Below are positions 16,470-23,635 of a DNA stretch of 35,471 bases, in pieces. The position numbers were made by a program, and so were the translations under genes. Every line of letters begins with the position of its first letter. Within the stretch, counting starts at the first letter, position 1. The notes beneath the pieces are model-generated. The model made no database searches. It saw only the letters and a list, made by a program, of their open reading frames with translations, and was not told where the DNA came from. The DNA is taken from contig QMMC01000012.1 in assembly GCA_003647065.1 (NCBI GenBank), forward strand, positions 1-35,471, given 5' to 3'. Source of the DNA: Deltaproteobacteria bacterium. GTDB lineage: Bacteria > Myxococcota_A > Polyangia > Polyangiales > B10-G4.

Positions 16470-17243
16470 GTGGACGGGCGCATGGGCAGGAGAACTCTCG
16501 GGATGTGGCCGGCCGCCTTCCTCCGCGGCGCGTGGGCAATCTCGGTCGTCGCCCTCATGGCCTTCTGCCTTCTGTCGGGCTGTAACGACGCCCCCCACGA
16601 TACCGATGCGGGGACCGGAACGCGGACCAGCCCCATCCCCGAGGCCTGTTTGATCGGGGGAGAGGCACCCCAGTCCATTCCGGAGGCGATAGCGCGGATC
16701 AACGCGCTCCCGCGGCCGCTCTCGGTCTCGTGTTTGGTCGCGAGCCTGCCGCGGCCGCTATCGCTGGTAGCGACCGACAGCCCCTTCAGCGCTCAGCCGG
16801 GAGAGGGCGTCAAAAACCCGCGCATCTTCATCCTGAGCGAGGGGCTGGTGCTCTCGGTCGTCCCGACGGGTCGGGGGAGCCGGGTCCTCGAGTTCGCCGA
16901 GTGGGTGACGACGACCCGGACCATCAAGGGCGAAGTCCCGTTCCCCATCGAAGGCACGCTCCCGGAAGATGCGCCCTACGACATCCGCTTCGACGGGGGC
17001 GGGACGACCTGCAGCCTCTGCCACCGCAACGAGAGCCCCGCCGAGGGCCGCCCCGGAGCGTTCGTCTCCGACGCGATGCGCCCCGCGAACGGCTACTACG
17101 CACCCATCCGAGACCTCTTCGCCGAACTGGATGAATGCGACTGGGACCGCGAAGCCGAACGCTGCGAATTCCTGAGCGCACTGCTCGACTTCGGGCCCGT
17201 CGAAGAGGTCACCTTCTCGAACGAAGTCGATACGTTCTTCTGA
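16470..17243 (+). CDS. Lipoprotein with CxxCH motif, paralogue of the gene at 21632
   Basis: The 257-residue product has a type II signal peptide with lipobox LLSGC (Cys38). The mature part has six further cysteines: C60, C88, C181-x2-C184-H185 (CSLCHRNE), C223 and C232. The CxxCH is a c-type haem attachment motif; the other four could form disulfides. The body has NPRIFILSEGLVLSVV and LEFAEWV-x4-RTIKGE, and ends SALLDFGPVEE. About 70 percent of positions match the paralogue by eye. GTG 16470 fits the leaderless element; ATG 16482 or 16502 would also keep the lipobox. I do not recognise the family. A mono-haem outer-membrane electron carrier or sensor is possible, but no distal Met ligand was assigned. 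Confidence 0.82.
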   Translation: MDGRMGRRTLGMWPAAFLRGAWAISVVALMAFCLLSGCNDAPHDTDAGTGTRTSPIPEACLIGGEAPQSIPEAIARINALPRPLSVSCLVASLPRPLSLVATDSPFSAQPGEGVKNPRIFILSEGLVLSVVPTGRGSRVLEFAEWVTTTRTIKGEVPFPIEGTLPEDAPYDIRFDGGGTTCSLCHRNESPAEGRPGAFVSDAMRPANGYYAPIRDLFAELDECDWDREAERCEFLSALLDFGPVEEVTFSNEVDTFF

Positions 17244-17361
17244 CGATCGACGGGCGCGCTCCGTCTCACCACCGCGCACATGTGGGTGACTGGGCGATGC
17301 GTGCGTCGATGCAATCCCGAACTCGGCCGGTCGGGAACGCGCGCGGTGATGGGTAGCCTGC

Positions 17362-17367
17362 TACGCT
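17362..17367 (+). promoter_or_regulatory. Candidate leaderless -10 (TACGCT) of the MYXO-CTERM surface protein
   Basis: TGC-TACGCT forms an extended -10 and ends six bases before ATG 17374. It matches the elements at 16458 and 21620 in sequence (GCTA, any purine or C, then CT) and in spacing. The rest of the 130-base gap (17244-17373) shows no other signal. Confidence 0.5.
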
Positions 17368-17373
17368 ACCTGC

Positions 17374-19365
17374 ATGCGCAGCCCTTCGATTGTCTTGGCG
17401 GCGGCCGGAGCCGCCCTCGTCCTGCTCTTGAACGTAGCCCCCGCGGAGGCCGGCTACGACCGGAACTTCGAGGCGGGGAGCCTAGTCATCCCCATGGACC
17501 TCGCCTACCAGGACACGGGCATGTTTCAGGCCTACGGCCTCGTCTACCACCTGCTCCGCGAGGGCGTGCAGGTCTACTGGGTCATCGACGAGACCAAGAC
17601 CTGGCACGCCGCCGCCTGTGACACCACGGGGGACGAGTGCACCTGGGACTGCGCCGAGGAAGGCTCCGGCGTGAAGTGCTCGTACCCCACCGGGAGCCCC
17701 GACTTTTTCGTCGGCGCGACGGTCCTCTGGGACGGCGAAGGAGCCGCGAGCGCAGGCGATACGATTACGAACCACGGTTACCGTGGCGGTCCCTTTGTCA
17801 TCGATGCCGCGAACGCGGCGGCGGCGAAGGCCGTCATCGACGCCTGGAACGACCGGGACGCCTGGGCGGCAAACCCCTGGGCCGAGCGTTCGGAATTCTC
17901 GGTGGTCTCGGTCCACGAGGTCACCGCGTCCTTCAGCGGACACGTCGTCAAAGAGATGATCGCGGCGCCGACCATCGCGGTCTTCTCCGATGGCAACGAA
18001 GACATCGCGACGGGCTACCTGCGCGCCGCCGGCATTCCGCAGTCGAACGGCACCGAGTTCCCCGCCGACAAGTGCCGCGACCCCGGCGATTGCGGCCCCG
18101 GCACCGCGAACCCCGACATGCTCACCGTCGAGTCCATCATGGGCGACATGGGCACCTGCGAGGCGCCCAACATGGACCATCGCAACGGCGCCCTCTTCGC
18201 CGCCGACGGCACCCCGGCCTACTGCCAGATCATGAGCATGCACTGGGGCGTGAACGACCGGGAGACCGTCGAGTGCGACGGCGGCGCCTGCCCGGCGACC
18301 CAGGCCGAGTGTTCGGGCGAAACGTTCACCTACCACGGTCACGAGGTGGTGGCCGAGGTGCGGCAGTTCCTGACCTTCCCGACGCACTTCTTCGCCGAAT
18401 GCCAGGCGGTGAACGCGTACGAGAACCAGGTCCCGAACCCCGCCTGGCCCTACCTCGACGACGACGCCCGGATGGGTCACTTCCTGACCACGACCGGCAC
18501 TCCCCCGGACTGCCCCTGTGACGGCGCCACCGACGGCGGCGACTACGAGTGCGTCACTCTGGGGTGCGACGGCGGGACCCGGGACTGCTGCTTGCCCCGG
18601 AGCGACAAGGAAATCGGAGCGGGCTTCTTGATCGCCGACCAGCCCGACGAGAACACCCTCCAGACCCTCAACCCGCACATCCCCTACAACCAGATGGACG
18701 GCTACTACGGAACCGTCGGCGGGAGCGAGCCGGCCTACAACCTCAGCACCTTCCTCGGCTCGGCCTACAAAAACGACCTCGACGTCACCTTCATCACGGG
18801 TCCCGACGGCCCCGGTGACCAAGACGTGTGGATGACCGGCTTCGTCGACGGCGAATGCGACATCATCGGCTACGACGAGTTCGCGAGGCCCGGGGAATGC
18901 AACCTGGGCAAGGTGAGCTACCTCGGCGGCCATCGCTATTCGACCAATACGCCGATCAGCGGCAGCCGCGACAGCCAGGGCACCCGGCTCTTCTTGAACG
19001 CGCTCTTCGAGGCGGACTGCGTCACCGGCGGCGCGATCGGCCCCGAGCCCATCGACCCCAACGACCGAGACGGCGACGGAGTCGTCAACGCCGACGACCC
19101 CGCACCGGACGACCGTTTCGCCTGCGGCGACTCGGACATGGACGGATGCGACGATTGCTCCAGCGGCACGTTCAATACGGCCAACGATTGCAGTACCGGC
19201 GCCGATGGCGGTGGCGTCGATGGCGGCGGCATCGATAGTGGGACAGGCGGCGCGACCGACGACGGCGGCTGCGGCTGCCGCGCGGCCGGCACGGGCGACG
19301 GGGCCACGACCTTCGCGCTCTTTGCCCTGGTGGGCTTCTGGCTCATGCGCCGCAAGCGCCGGTGA
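17374..19365 (+). CDS. Secreted Cys-rich surface protein with calcium-repeat and MYXO-CTERM tail
   Basis: The 663-residue product has a signal peptide (MRSPSIVLAAAGAALVLLL, then AEA). The large N-terminal domain contains VIPMDLAYQDTGMFQAYGLV, VYWVIDETKTWH and YRGGPFVIDAANA, and ends with SYLGGHRYSTNTPISG and TRLFLNALFEADC. I recall similar segments in surface proteins of other phyla but know no function. A thrombospondin type 3-like calcium segment follows (DRDGDGVVNADDPAPDD), then Gly/Asp linker, GCGC (632-635), a hydrophobic helix and RRKRR, a MYXO-CTERM signal. It has many cysteine pairs, as expected outside the cytoplasm. It overlaps the next lipoprotein gene by four bases. Confidence 0.85.
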   Translation: MRSPSIVLAAAGAALVLLLNVAPAEAGYDRNFEAGSLVIPMDLAYQDTGMFQAYGLVYHLLREGVQVYWVIDETKTWHAAACDTTGDECTWDCAEEGSGVKCSYPTGSPDFFVGATVLWDGEGAASAGDTITNHGYRGGPFVIDAANAAAAKAVIDAWNDRDAWAANPWAERSEFSVVSVHEVTASFSGHVVKEMIAAPTIAVFSDGNEDIATGYLRAAGIPQSNGTEFPADKCRDPGDCGPGTANPDMLTVESIMGDMGTCEAPNMDHRNGALFAADGTPAYCQIMSMHWGVNDRETVECDGGACPATQAECSGETFTYHGHEVVAEVRQFLTFPTHFFAECQAVNAYENQVPNPAWPYLDDDARMGHFLTTTGTPPDCPCDGATDGGDYECVTLGCDGGTRDCCLPRSDKEIGAGFLIADQPDENTLQTLNPHIPYNQMDGYYGTVGGSEPAYNLSTFLGSAYKNDLDVTFITGPDGPGDQDVWMTGFVDGECDIIGYDEFARPGECNLGKVSYLGGHRYSTNTPISGSRDSQGTRLFLNALFEADCVTGGAIGPEPIDPNDRDGDGVVNADDPAPDDRFACGDSDMDGCDDCSSGTFNTANDCSTGADGGGVDGGGIDSGTGGATDDGGCGCRAAGTGDGATTFALFALVGFWLMRRKRR

Positions 19366-20006
19366 AAGGCGCCGTGACCCGCTCTGGTCTCTTCCTCATC
19401 GCACTGGCCGCGTTGGGTGTCACGGGCATCGTGGGCTGCTCCCTCGACACCTCGGCGACGCCGCCGGTCGCCTCAGACTCGTCAGCCGATACGTCGACGG
19501 GTGATGCCGGTGATGCCGGCCCGCCCGACAGTGGTCCGATCGTCAGGATGGACGACTCCGGGATGACGGGGGACGCCGCCATCGACGGTGCGGTGGACTC
19601 GGGCACCCCGATGGACGCCGCAACCGACTCCAGCACCGCCGATACGTCCGTGATGGACTCGGCGGTCGCAGACACAGCGGTCGCAGACACGGCGGTCGCA
19701 GACACGGCGATCGCGGACACGGGAACCGATACGGGGCCGTTGGCCCCGTGCCGTGATCGGCCGGATGAATGCGTCGGCCTCTTCGGCGGCTTCTGCGACG
19801 CGAGCTCTGCCTGCGACGAGGGCGTGTGCTGCACGGACACCAACTGCGGCACAGCCGGAACCTGCACTCAAACGTGCTCGGGTGGGAGCCCGTGCCCCGA
19901 AGGCATGGGGTGCGAGCACGGCTACTGCTTCTTCACCTGCTCGTCGAGCGCTGACTGCTTCAGTACGATGACCTGCGAGCACGGCCTTACCATCTGCGAG
20001 TGGTGA
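19362..20006 (+). CDS. Lipoprotein with repetitive Asp/Ala/Thr linker and Cys-rich C-terminus
   Basis: The 214-residue product starts with GTG 19362, overlapping the upstream stop (GTGA), so the two genes are coupled. The lipobox is TGIVGC. Residues about 30-125 are a low-complexity Asp/Ser/Thr/Ala linker, including a four-fold AVADT repeat encoded by perfect or near-perfect 15-base units. Residues about 130-214 are rich in cysteine (CDEGVCC; CPEGMGCEHGYC; MTCEHG) and resemble small disulfide modules such as EGF-like repeats. The linker would hold the Cys domain away from the outer membrane. Function unknown; probably a partner of the MYXO-CTERM protein upstream. Confidence 0.8.
   Translation: MKGAVTRSGLFLIALAALGVTGIVGCSLDTSATPPVASDSSADTSTGDAGDAGPPDSGPIVRMDDSGMTGDAAIDGAVDSGTPMDAATDSSTADTSVMDSAVADTAVADTAVADTAIADTGTDTGPLAPCRDRPDECVGLFGGFCDASSACDEGVCCTDTNCGTAGTCTQTCSGGSPCPEGMGCEHGYCFFTCSSSADCFSTMTCEHGLTICEW
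19662..19721 (+). repeat. Four tandem 15-base repeats inside the lipoprotein linker
   Basis: Units GCGGTCGCAGACACA, GCGGTCGCAGACACG, GCGGTCGCAGACACG and GCGATCGCGGACACG run head to tail in frame and encode Ala-Val/Ile-Ala-Asp-Thr each. Units 1-3 differ at one base; unit 4 has two more changes. In-frame copy-number change would only lengthen or shorten the linker. Confidence 0.9.
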
Positions 20007-20105
20007 ACCGCGCCCGCCGCTAGTGTGGGGGCCGCTCGAGGGGCGCCCGCGACCGTTCACTGAAGGCGAGAAGGCGGCGAGGCGAAGGCGCCTCATGGTT
20101 CGTAT

Positions 20106-21248
20106 ATGAAAACGAACCACGCGATGCGCATCGCCGTCCTGCTCATCGGGGCCCTCTGGGGACCCGGCGCCGCCCTCGGCACCTCGGCGGGGCCGCTCTA
20201 CGAAGGTGACCTCGAAACCCAGCTCGCCCACGCTCGAGGCGTCGCGCGGTGGGTCGACGAGCCCCTCTCGGAAGCCGACTTCGGGACCGGGTCACAGCGC
20301 TTCGACGGGGAGTGGCTTTTCGGAACCTATGTGATGGGAGCCATCGGCCACGGCCAGGTCGCCCTCGAACACCCCGAATACCGGGCCGAGGCCGGACGAC
20401 GTATGGAGCGCGCAATCGATGCGGCGCTCACCCGGGAAGTTCGTGCTTTCGATCGCGCCGCCTGGGGTACGGACCCCGTCGATGACATCGGCACGCGCCG
20501 CGCCCACGTCGCGTACCTCGGATACCTCGACCTCGCCCTCGCCTTGCATCGGCAGGTGGACCCCGAGTCGAAGTTCATCGAGCTCGAAGAATCGATCACC
20601 CGGCACCTCGCAGGCCTCTTGGAACGCAGCGCCACCGGCCTCGTCGAGACCTACCCCGGGGAGGTCTATCCAGTGGACAACGCGGCGTTCATCGGGGCCC
20701 TCGGGGTCCATGACGCCGTAACCGGTGAGGACCATCGCACCCTCATCCGCCGCTTCCGGGCGGAACTCCGAGGGCGCTACATCTCCGCCGAGACGGGCCT
20801 GCTCTACCAGAGCGTAGCCCGGCGTGGCGGTCGCCCCGTCGACGCCGCCCGGGGCTCGGGCACGGCCCTCGCGACCTATTTCCTCGCTTACGCCGACCCT
20901 GAGCTCTCGGAGCAGCTCTGGTCCGCGATGCGCCGGGAACTCTACCGCCAGGGCCTCGGCTTCGGGGCGATGCGCGAGTACGCCCCGGGGCCCGGGGGAC
21001 GGGGTGACATCGACTCGGGGCCGGTCGTCCTCGGCTTGGGCGTTTCGGCCACCGGCTTCGCCATCGGCGCCGCCCGGGCCCACGGCGACCGCGACGCCTA
21101 CCGCAGCCTCTACGCCACGGCGGCGCTCTTCGGTGCACCGACCGATGCCGGCGGCCGAATGTCGTTTGCCCTCGGGGGGCCGATCGGCGACGCGATCATG
21201 TTCGCCATGCTGACGGCTCCTCGTGCGGTGGCTCGGGTGCGCTCATGA
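20106..21248 (+). CDS. Exported helical-barrel-like protein, unknown function
   Basis: The 380-residue product has a signal peptide (MRIAVLLIGALWGPGAALG). The mature part alternates helices and Gly turns (WLFGTYVMGAIGHGQVALEH; YPVDNAAFIGALGVHDAV; SGPVVLGLGVSATGFAIGAA), a pattern of alpha/alpha toroid enzymes such as C5-epimerases or linalool dehydratase-isomerases. No catalytic residues were identified, so no activity is proposed. ATG 20106 is used; ATG 20124 begins nearer the signal peptide. Neither has a clear Shine-Dalgarno, but the upstream 20041-20090 stretch is purine-rich. The stop overlaps the next start as ATGA. Confidence 0.72.
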   Translation: MKTNHAMRIAVLLIGALWGPGAALGTSAGPLYEGDLETQLAHARGVARWVDEPLSEADFGTGSQRFDGEWLFGTYVMGAIGHGQVALEHPEYRAEAGRRMERAIDAALTREVRAFDRAAWGTDPVDDIGTRRAHVAYLGYLDLALALHRQVDPESKFIELEESITRHLAGLLERSATGLVETYPGEVYPVDNAAFIGALGVHDAVTGEDHRTLIRRFRAELRGRYISAETGLLYQSVARRGGRPVDAARGSGTALATYFLAYADPELSEQLWSAMRRELYRQGLGFGAMREYAPGPGGRGDIDSGPVVLGLGVSATGFAIGAARAHGDRDAYRSLYATAALFGAPTDAGGRMSFALGGPIGDAIMFAMLTAPRAVARVRS

Positions 21249-21571
21249 AGCGGTGGGTCGTACTGGGCCTCGTCGCCGTCTCCGGCCTCGTCCTCCACGA
21301 ACTCTGGGCAGAAATGCTCGTCGCCGAGAACGCGGCGGCGACCCTGCTCTCGCGGGGGGCGGGGGCACGGTCCCTCGCCGGACTCGAGTCCGTCGAGGCC
21401 CTCGGCGCCGTGCTCTTCATCGCCTATCGGCTGGTGGCTCTTCCCCTCGCAGGGGCCCTCGCAGCTTTGATCGCCCTTCGGCTCTCGACCGCCGCCCGGG
21501 ACCTGATACTTCACGCCCGCGAGAGGAGTCGCGCACTTCGTGCGCCGGCCGTGGGCAACACAAACCGTTGA
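21245..21571 (+). CDS. Small membrane protein with two helices
   Basis: The 108-residue product overlaps the upstream gene by ATGA, so it is translationally coupled to the exported helical-barrel protein. It has two hydrophobic segments (VVLGLVAVSGLVLH near 5-18 and LVALPLAGALAALIALRL near 63-80) and a basic C-terminus (ARERSRALRAP), which would be cytoplasmic. There is no known domain. It may anchor or help export its upstream partner; this is inference from coupling. Confidence 0.7.
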   Translation: MKRWVVLGLVAVSGLVLHELWAEMLVAENAAATLLSRGAGARSLAGLESVEALGAVLFIAYRLVALPLAGALAALIALRLSTAARDLILHARERSRALRAPAVGNTNR

Positions 21572-21619
21572 TGAAAACGGGGGAGGCGACCAGACGATGA
21601 GGGCGCCGTGGATTCGCGC

Positions 21620-21625
21620 TAAGCT
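21620..21625 (+). promoter_or_regulatory. Candidate leaderless -10 (TAAGCT) of the second CxxCH lipoprotein
   Basis: GCGCTAAGCT ends six bases before GTG 21632. The first paralogue has GCGCTACACT at the same distance, so element and spacing were kept after duplication. Confidence 0.5.
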
Positions 21626-21631
21626 AGCCTC

Positions 21632-22366
21632 GTGCGAAGACGAATGAACCCGAGAGCGTCCAGTATGCGGCGAGCCGCCGTGCTCGGTGCGGCCGCTCTC
21701 CTCACGAGCCTGACGGTCGCCTGTGACGGCCAGAGCGAAGGTCGACCGAGCCCCATCCCGGAGAGCTGTCTCATCGGCGGCGCGGCACCGCAGTCAATCC
21801 CCGACGCCATCGAGCGCATCAACTCACTCCCGCGCCCGCTTTCGATCTCCTGCTTCGTGGCGAGCCTGCCGCGACCGCTGTCGCTGGTGGCGACCAACAG
21901 CCCCTTCAGCGCCCAGCCGGCTGCGAGCAGCGAGAACCCGCGCATCTTCATCCTGACCGACGGCCTCGTTCTTTCCATCGTGCCCGCCGGGAGCGGCGCG
22001 CGGCTGCTCGAATTCGCCGAGTGGGTCTCGGACACCCGGACGATCAAGGGGGAGCTGCCCTTCCCGGTCGAAGAGACGCTCACCGAGGATGCGCCCTACG
22101 ACGTCCTCTTCAACGACACACTCACCAACTGCGGTCTCTGTCACCGAAACGAGGACCCTGCTCCCGACCGGCGAGGGGCGTTCATTTCCGATGCGATGCG
22201 GCCCGAGCCAGACCACTACGCCGCGGTCGCGCCGCTCTTCGACGAACTCGAAAACTGCGACTGGGACAACGAGACCGAGCGCTGCGAAATCCTCAGCGCG
22301 CTCCTCGATTTCGGCCCCGTCGAAGAGGTCGCCTTCGCCGACGAGGTCGACACCTTCTTCGAGTAG
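21632..22366 (+). CDS. Lipoprotein with CxxCH motif, paralogue of the gene at 16470
   Basis: The 244-residue product has a lipobox ending LTVAC (Cys31) and keeps all six cysteines of its paralogue: C46, C74, C167-x2-C170-H171 (CGLCHRNE), and the pair in CDWDNETERC. About 70 percent of aligned positions match by eye, with the highest match in SLPRPLSLVAT, PRIFIL, TRTIKGE and SALLDFGPVEEV. The linker between lipobox and core is shorter. GTG 21632 fits the leaderless element; ATG 21644 and 21665 are alternatives. It converges on the halogenase-like gene 15 bases downstream. Function unknown; periplasmic or outer-membrane haem binding is possible. Confidence 0.82.
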   Translation: MRRRMNPRASSMRRAAVLGAAALLTSLTVACDGQSEGRPSPIPESCLIGGAAPQSIPDAIERINSLPRPLSISCFVASLPRPLSLVATNSPFSAQPAASSENPRIFILTDGLVLSIVPAGSGARLLEFAEWVSDTRTIKGELPFPVEETLTEDAPYDVLFNDTLTNCGLCHRNEDPAPDRRGAFISDAMRPEPDHYAAVAPLFDELENCDWDNETERCEILSALLDFGPVEEVAFADEVDTFFE

Positions 22367-22381
22367 ACCGCCAGGGTCGTG

Positions 22382-23635
22382 TCATTCGGCGACGGGTTGT
22401 TGCGCTCGGCCCGCCCGCACCCTGTCGTGGAGCTTTCGGAGTTCGCCGCTCGCGTCCCCCGTGAATGGGTTGTCGTCGCGCAGCACGTGTCCGCCGAGGA
22501 TCGAGGTGATCTGGCGCTTGATCTCCGGGGTCCTCCGATCGTCGAAGAATATGTCGATGAGTTCGCCCCGGTACCAGGACTCGATGAACGCCAGGAAGAC
22601 GCCGACGGCTTTTCCGATTGGCGCGTCGTACTCATCATCCCATTCGACGGACTCTCCCCCGAGGGCACGGTCCACCAGCTTTGCGGCCAGCACGGCGGTT
22701 TCGAGGGCGAGGGTCACCCCTGAGGAAAAGACGGGGTCGAGGAAGTCCGTAGCGTTCCCCACGAGCGCCCAGCGGTCCCCGTGAAGGGCACTGACCTTCC
22801 GCGAATATCCGTGAATCGTGGTGGTCTTCGCGACCGGCACCGCCGAGCTCAAGCGCTCCCAGGCAGCCGGGTCCGACTGCATGTACGCCCAGAGCTTTTC
22901 CCTGTCGTTTCCCGGGAGCTTTGCCCAGTAATCGGGATCACACACCGACCCGACAGAGGTTCGGCCGTTGCTGAAGGGAATGATCCACAACCAGCCGTTG
23001 TCCGGATGCGAACAGATCCACACGTCCCCTTCGAGGTCTCCACTCGGCCTTCGGTCTCCTTCCACCTGGGTGTAGCAAGACACCCGCTGGGGCAGGGCCG
23101 GCTCGCGTTCGAGGTCGAGGAGCCGTGGTAGGACGCGGCCGTAGCCGCTGCAGTCGAGCACGAACTTCGCGTGCACCTCGTAACGACGGTCATTCTCTAG
23201 GTCGACGACCGAGGCGATGGCCCCGTCATCCCGAAAATCGACGCCGGTGACCTCCTGACCAAAACGGAGGTCGAGGCCCTTCGAACGAGCCTCCGTCGCC
23301 AACACCTGGTCGAAGTCCTCGCGCGGGACCTGAAGCGTCTCGGGGCGATCGCCTTCGAGGCCGTTCTCGAGACAGAAGCGCTCGCTCCGGCCCTCGTGAA
23401 GGAACACGGCGCCCTTCTTGACCATGTAGCCGCGCGCTCGAACGGCTTCGAGCATGCCGATTTCATCGAGCAGGGCATCGGTGCGGGGCAAGAGCGACTC
23501 CCCGATGACGTGTCGGGGAAACCAAGAGCGCTCGAGGCATATGGCTGACCGCCCACGGCTCGCGAGGAGGGCCCCTGCGGCGCTGCCGGCCGGGCCGGCG
23601 CCGATGATCAGGACATCTGTGTTGGTGGTCATCAT
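22382..23635 (-). CDS. Flavin-dependent halogenase-like oxidoreductase A
   Basis: The 417-residue product has an N-terminal FAD fold (GAGPAG, 12-17), VIGESLLP (43-50), a candidate catalytic Lys at 73 or 74 (MVKKGAVF) and WLWIIP (215-220), the WxWxIP motif that marks flavin-dependent halogenases. A second flavin motif follows (GDRWALVGNATDFLDPVFSS). Length fits the short CmlS/PltA-like branch rather than tryptophan halogenases (about 530). ATG 23635 overlaps the stop of oxidoreductase B (ATGATG), so the two are coupled. Halogenation of an unknown aromatic or carrier-bound substrate is likely; a monooxygenase role is the alternative. No flavin reductase gene is in the window. Confidence 0.85.
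   Translation of the reverse strand: MMTTNTDVLIIGAGPAGSAAGALLASRGRSAICLERSWFPRHVIGESLLPRTDALLDEIGMLEAVRARGYMVKKGAVFLHEGRSERFCLENGLEGDRPETLQVPREDFDQVLATEARSKGLDLRFGQEVTGVDFRDDGAIASVVDLENDRRYEVHAKFVLDCSGYGRVLPRLLDLEREPALPQRVSCYTQVEGDRRPSGDLEGDVWICSHPDNGWLWIIPFSNGRTSVGSVCDPDYWAKLPGNDREKLWAYMQSDPAAWERLSSAVPVAKTTTIHGYSRKVSALHGDRWALVGNATDFLDPVFSSGVTLALETAVLAAKLVDRALGGESVEWDDEYDAPIGKAVGVFLAFIESWYRGELIDIFFDDRRTPEIKRQITSILGGHVLRDDNPFTGDASGELRKLHDRVRAGRAQQPVAE

Noticed and set aside
17482-18933. 483-codon minus-strand frame opposite the MYXO-CTERM protein
   Set aside because: Val/Gly/Asp-rich, no start context; the plus frame has signal peptide and sorting tail.
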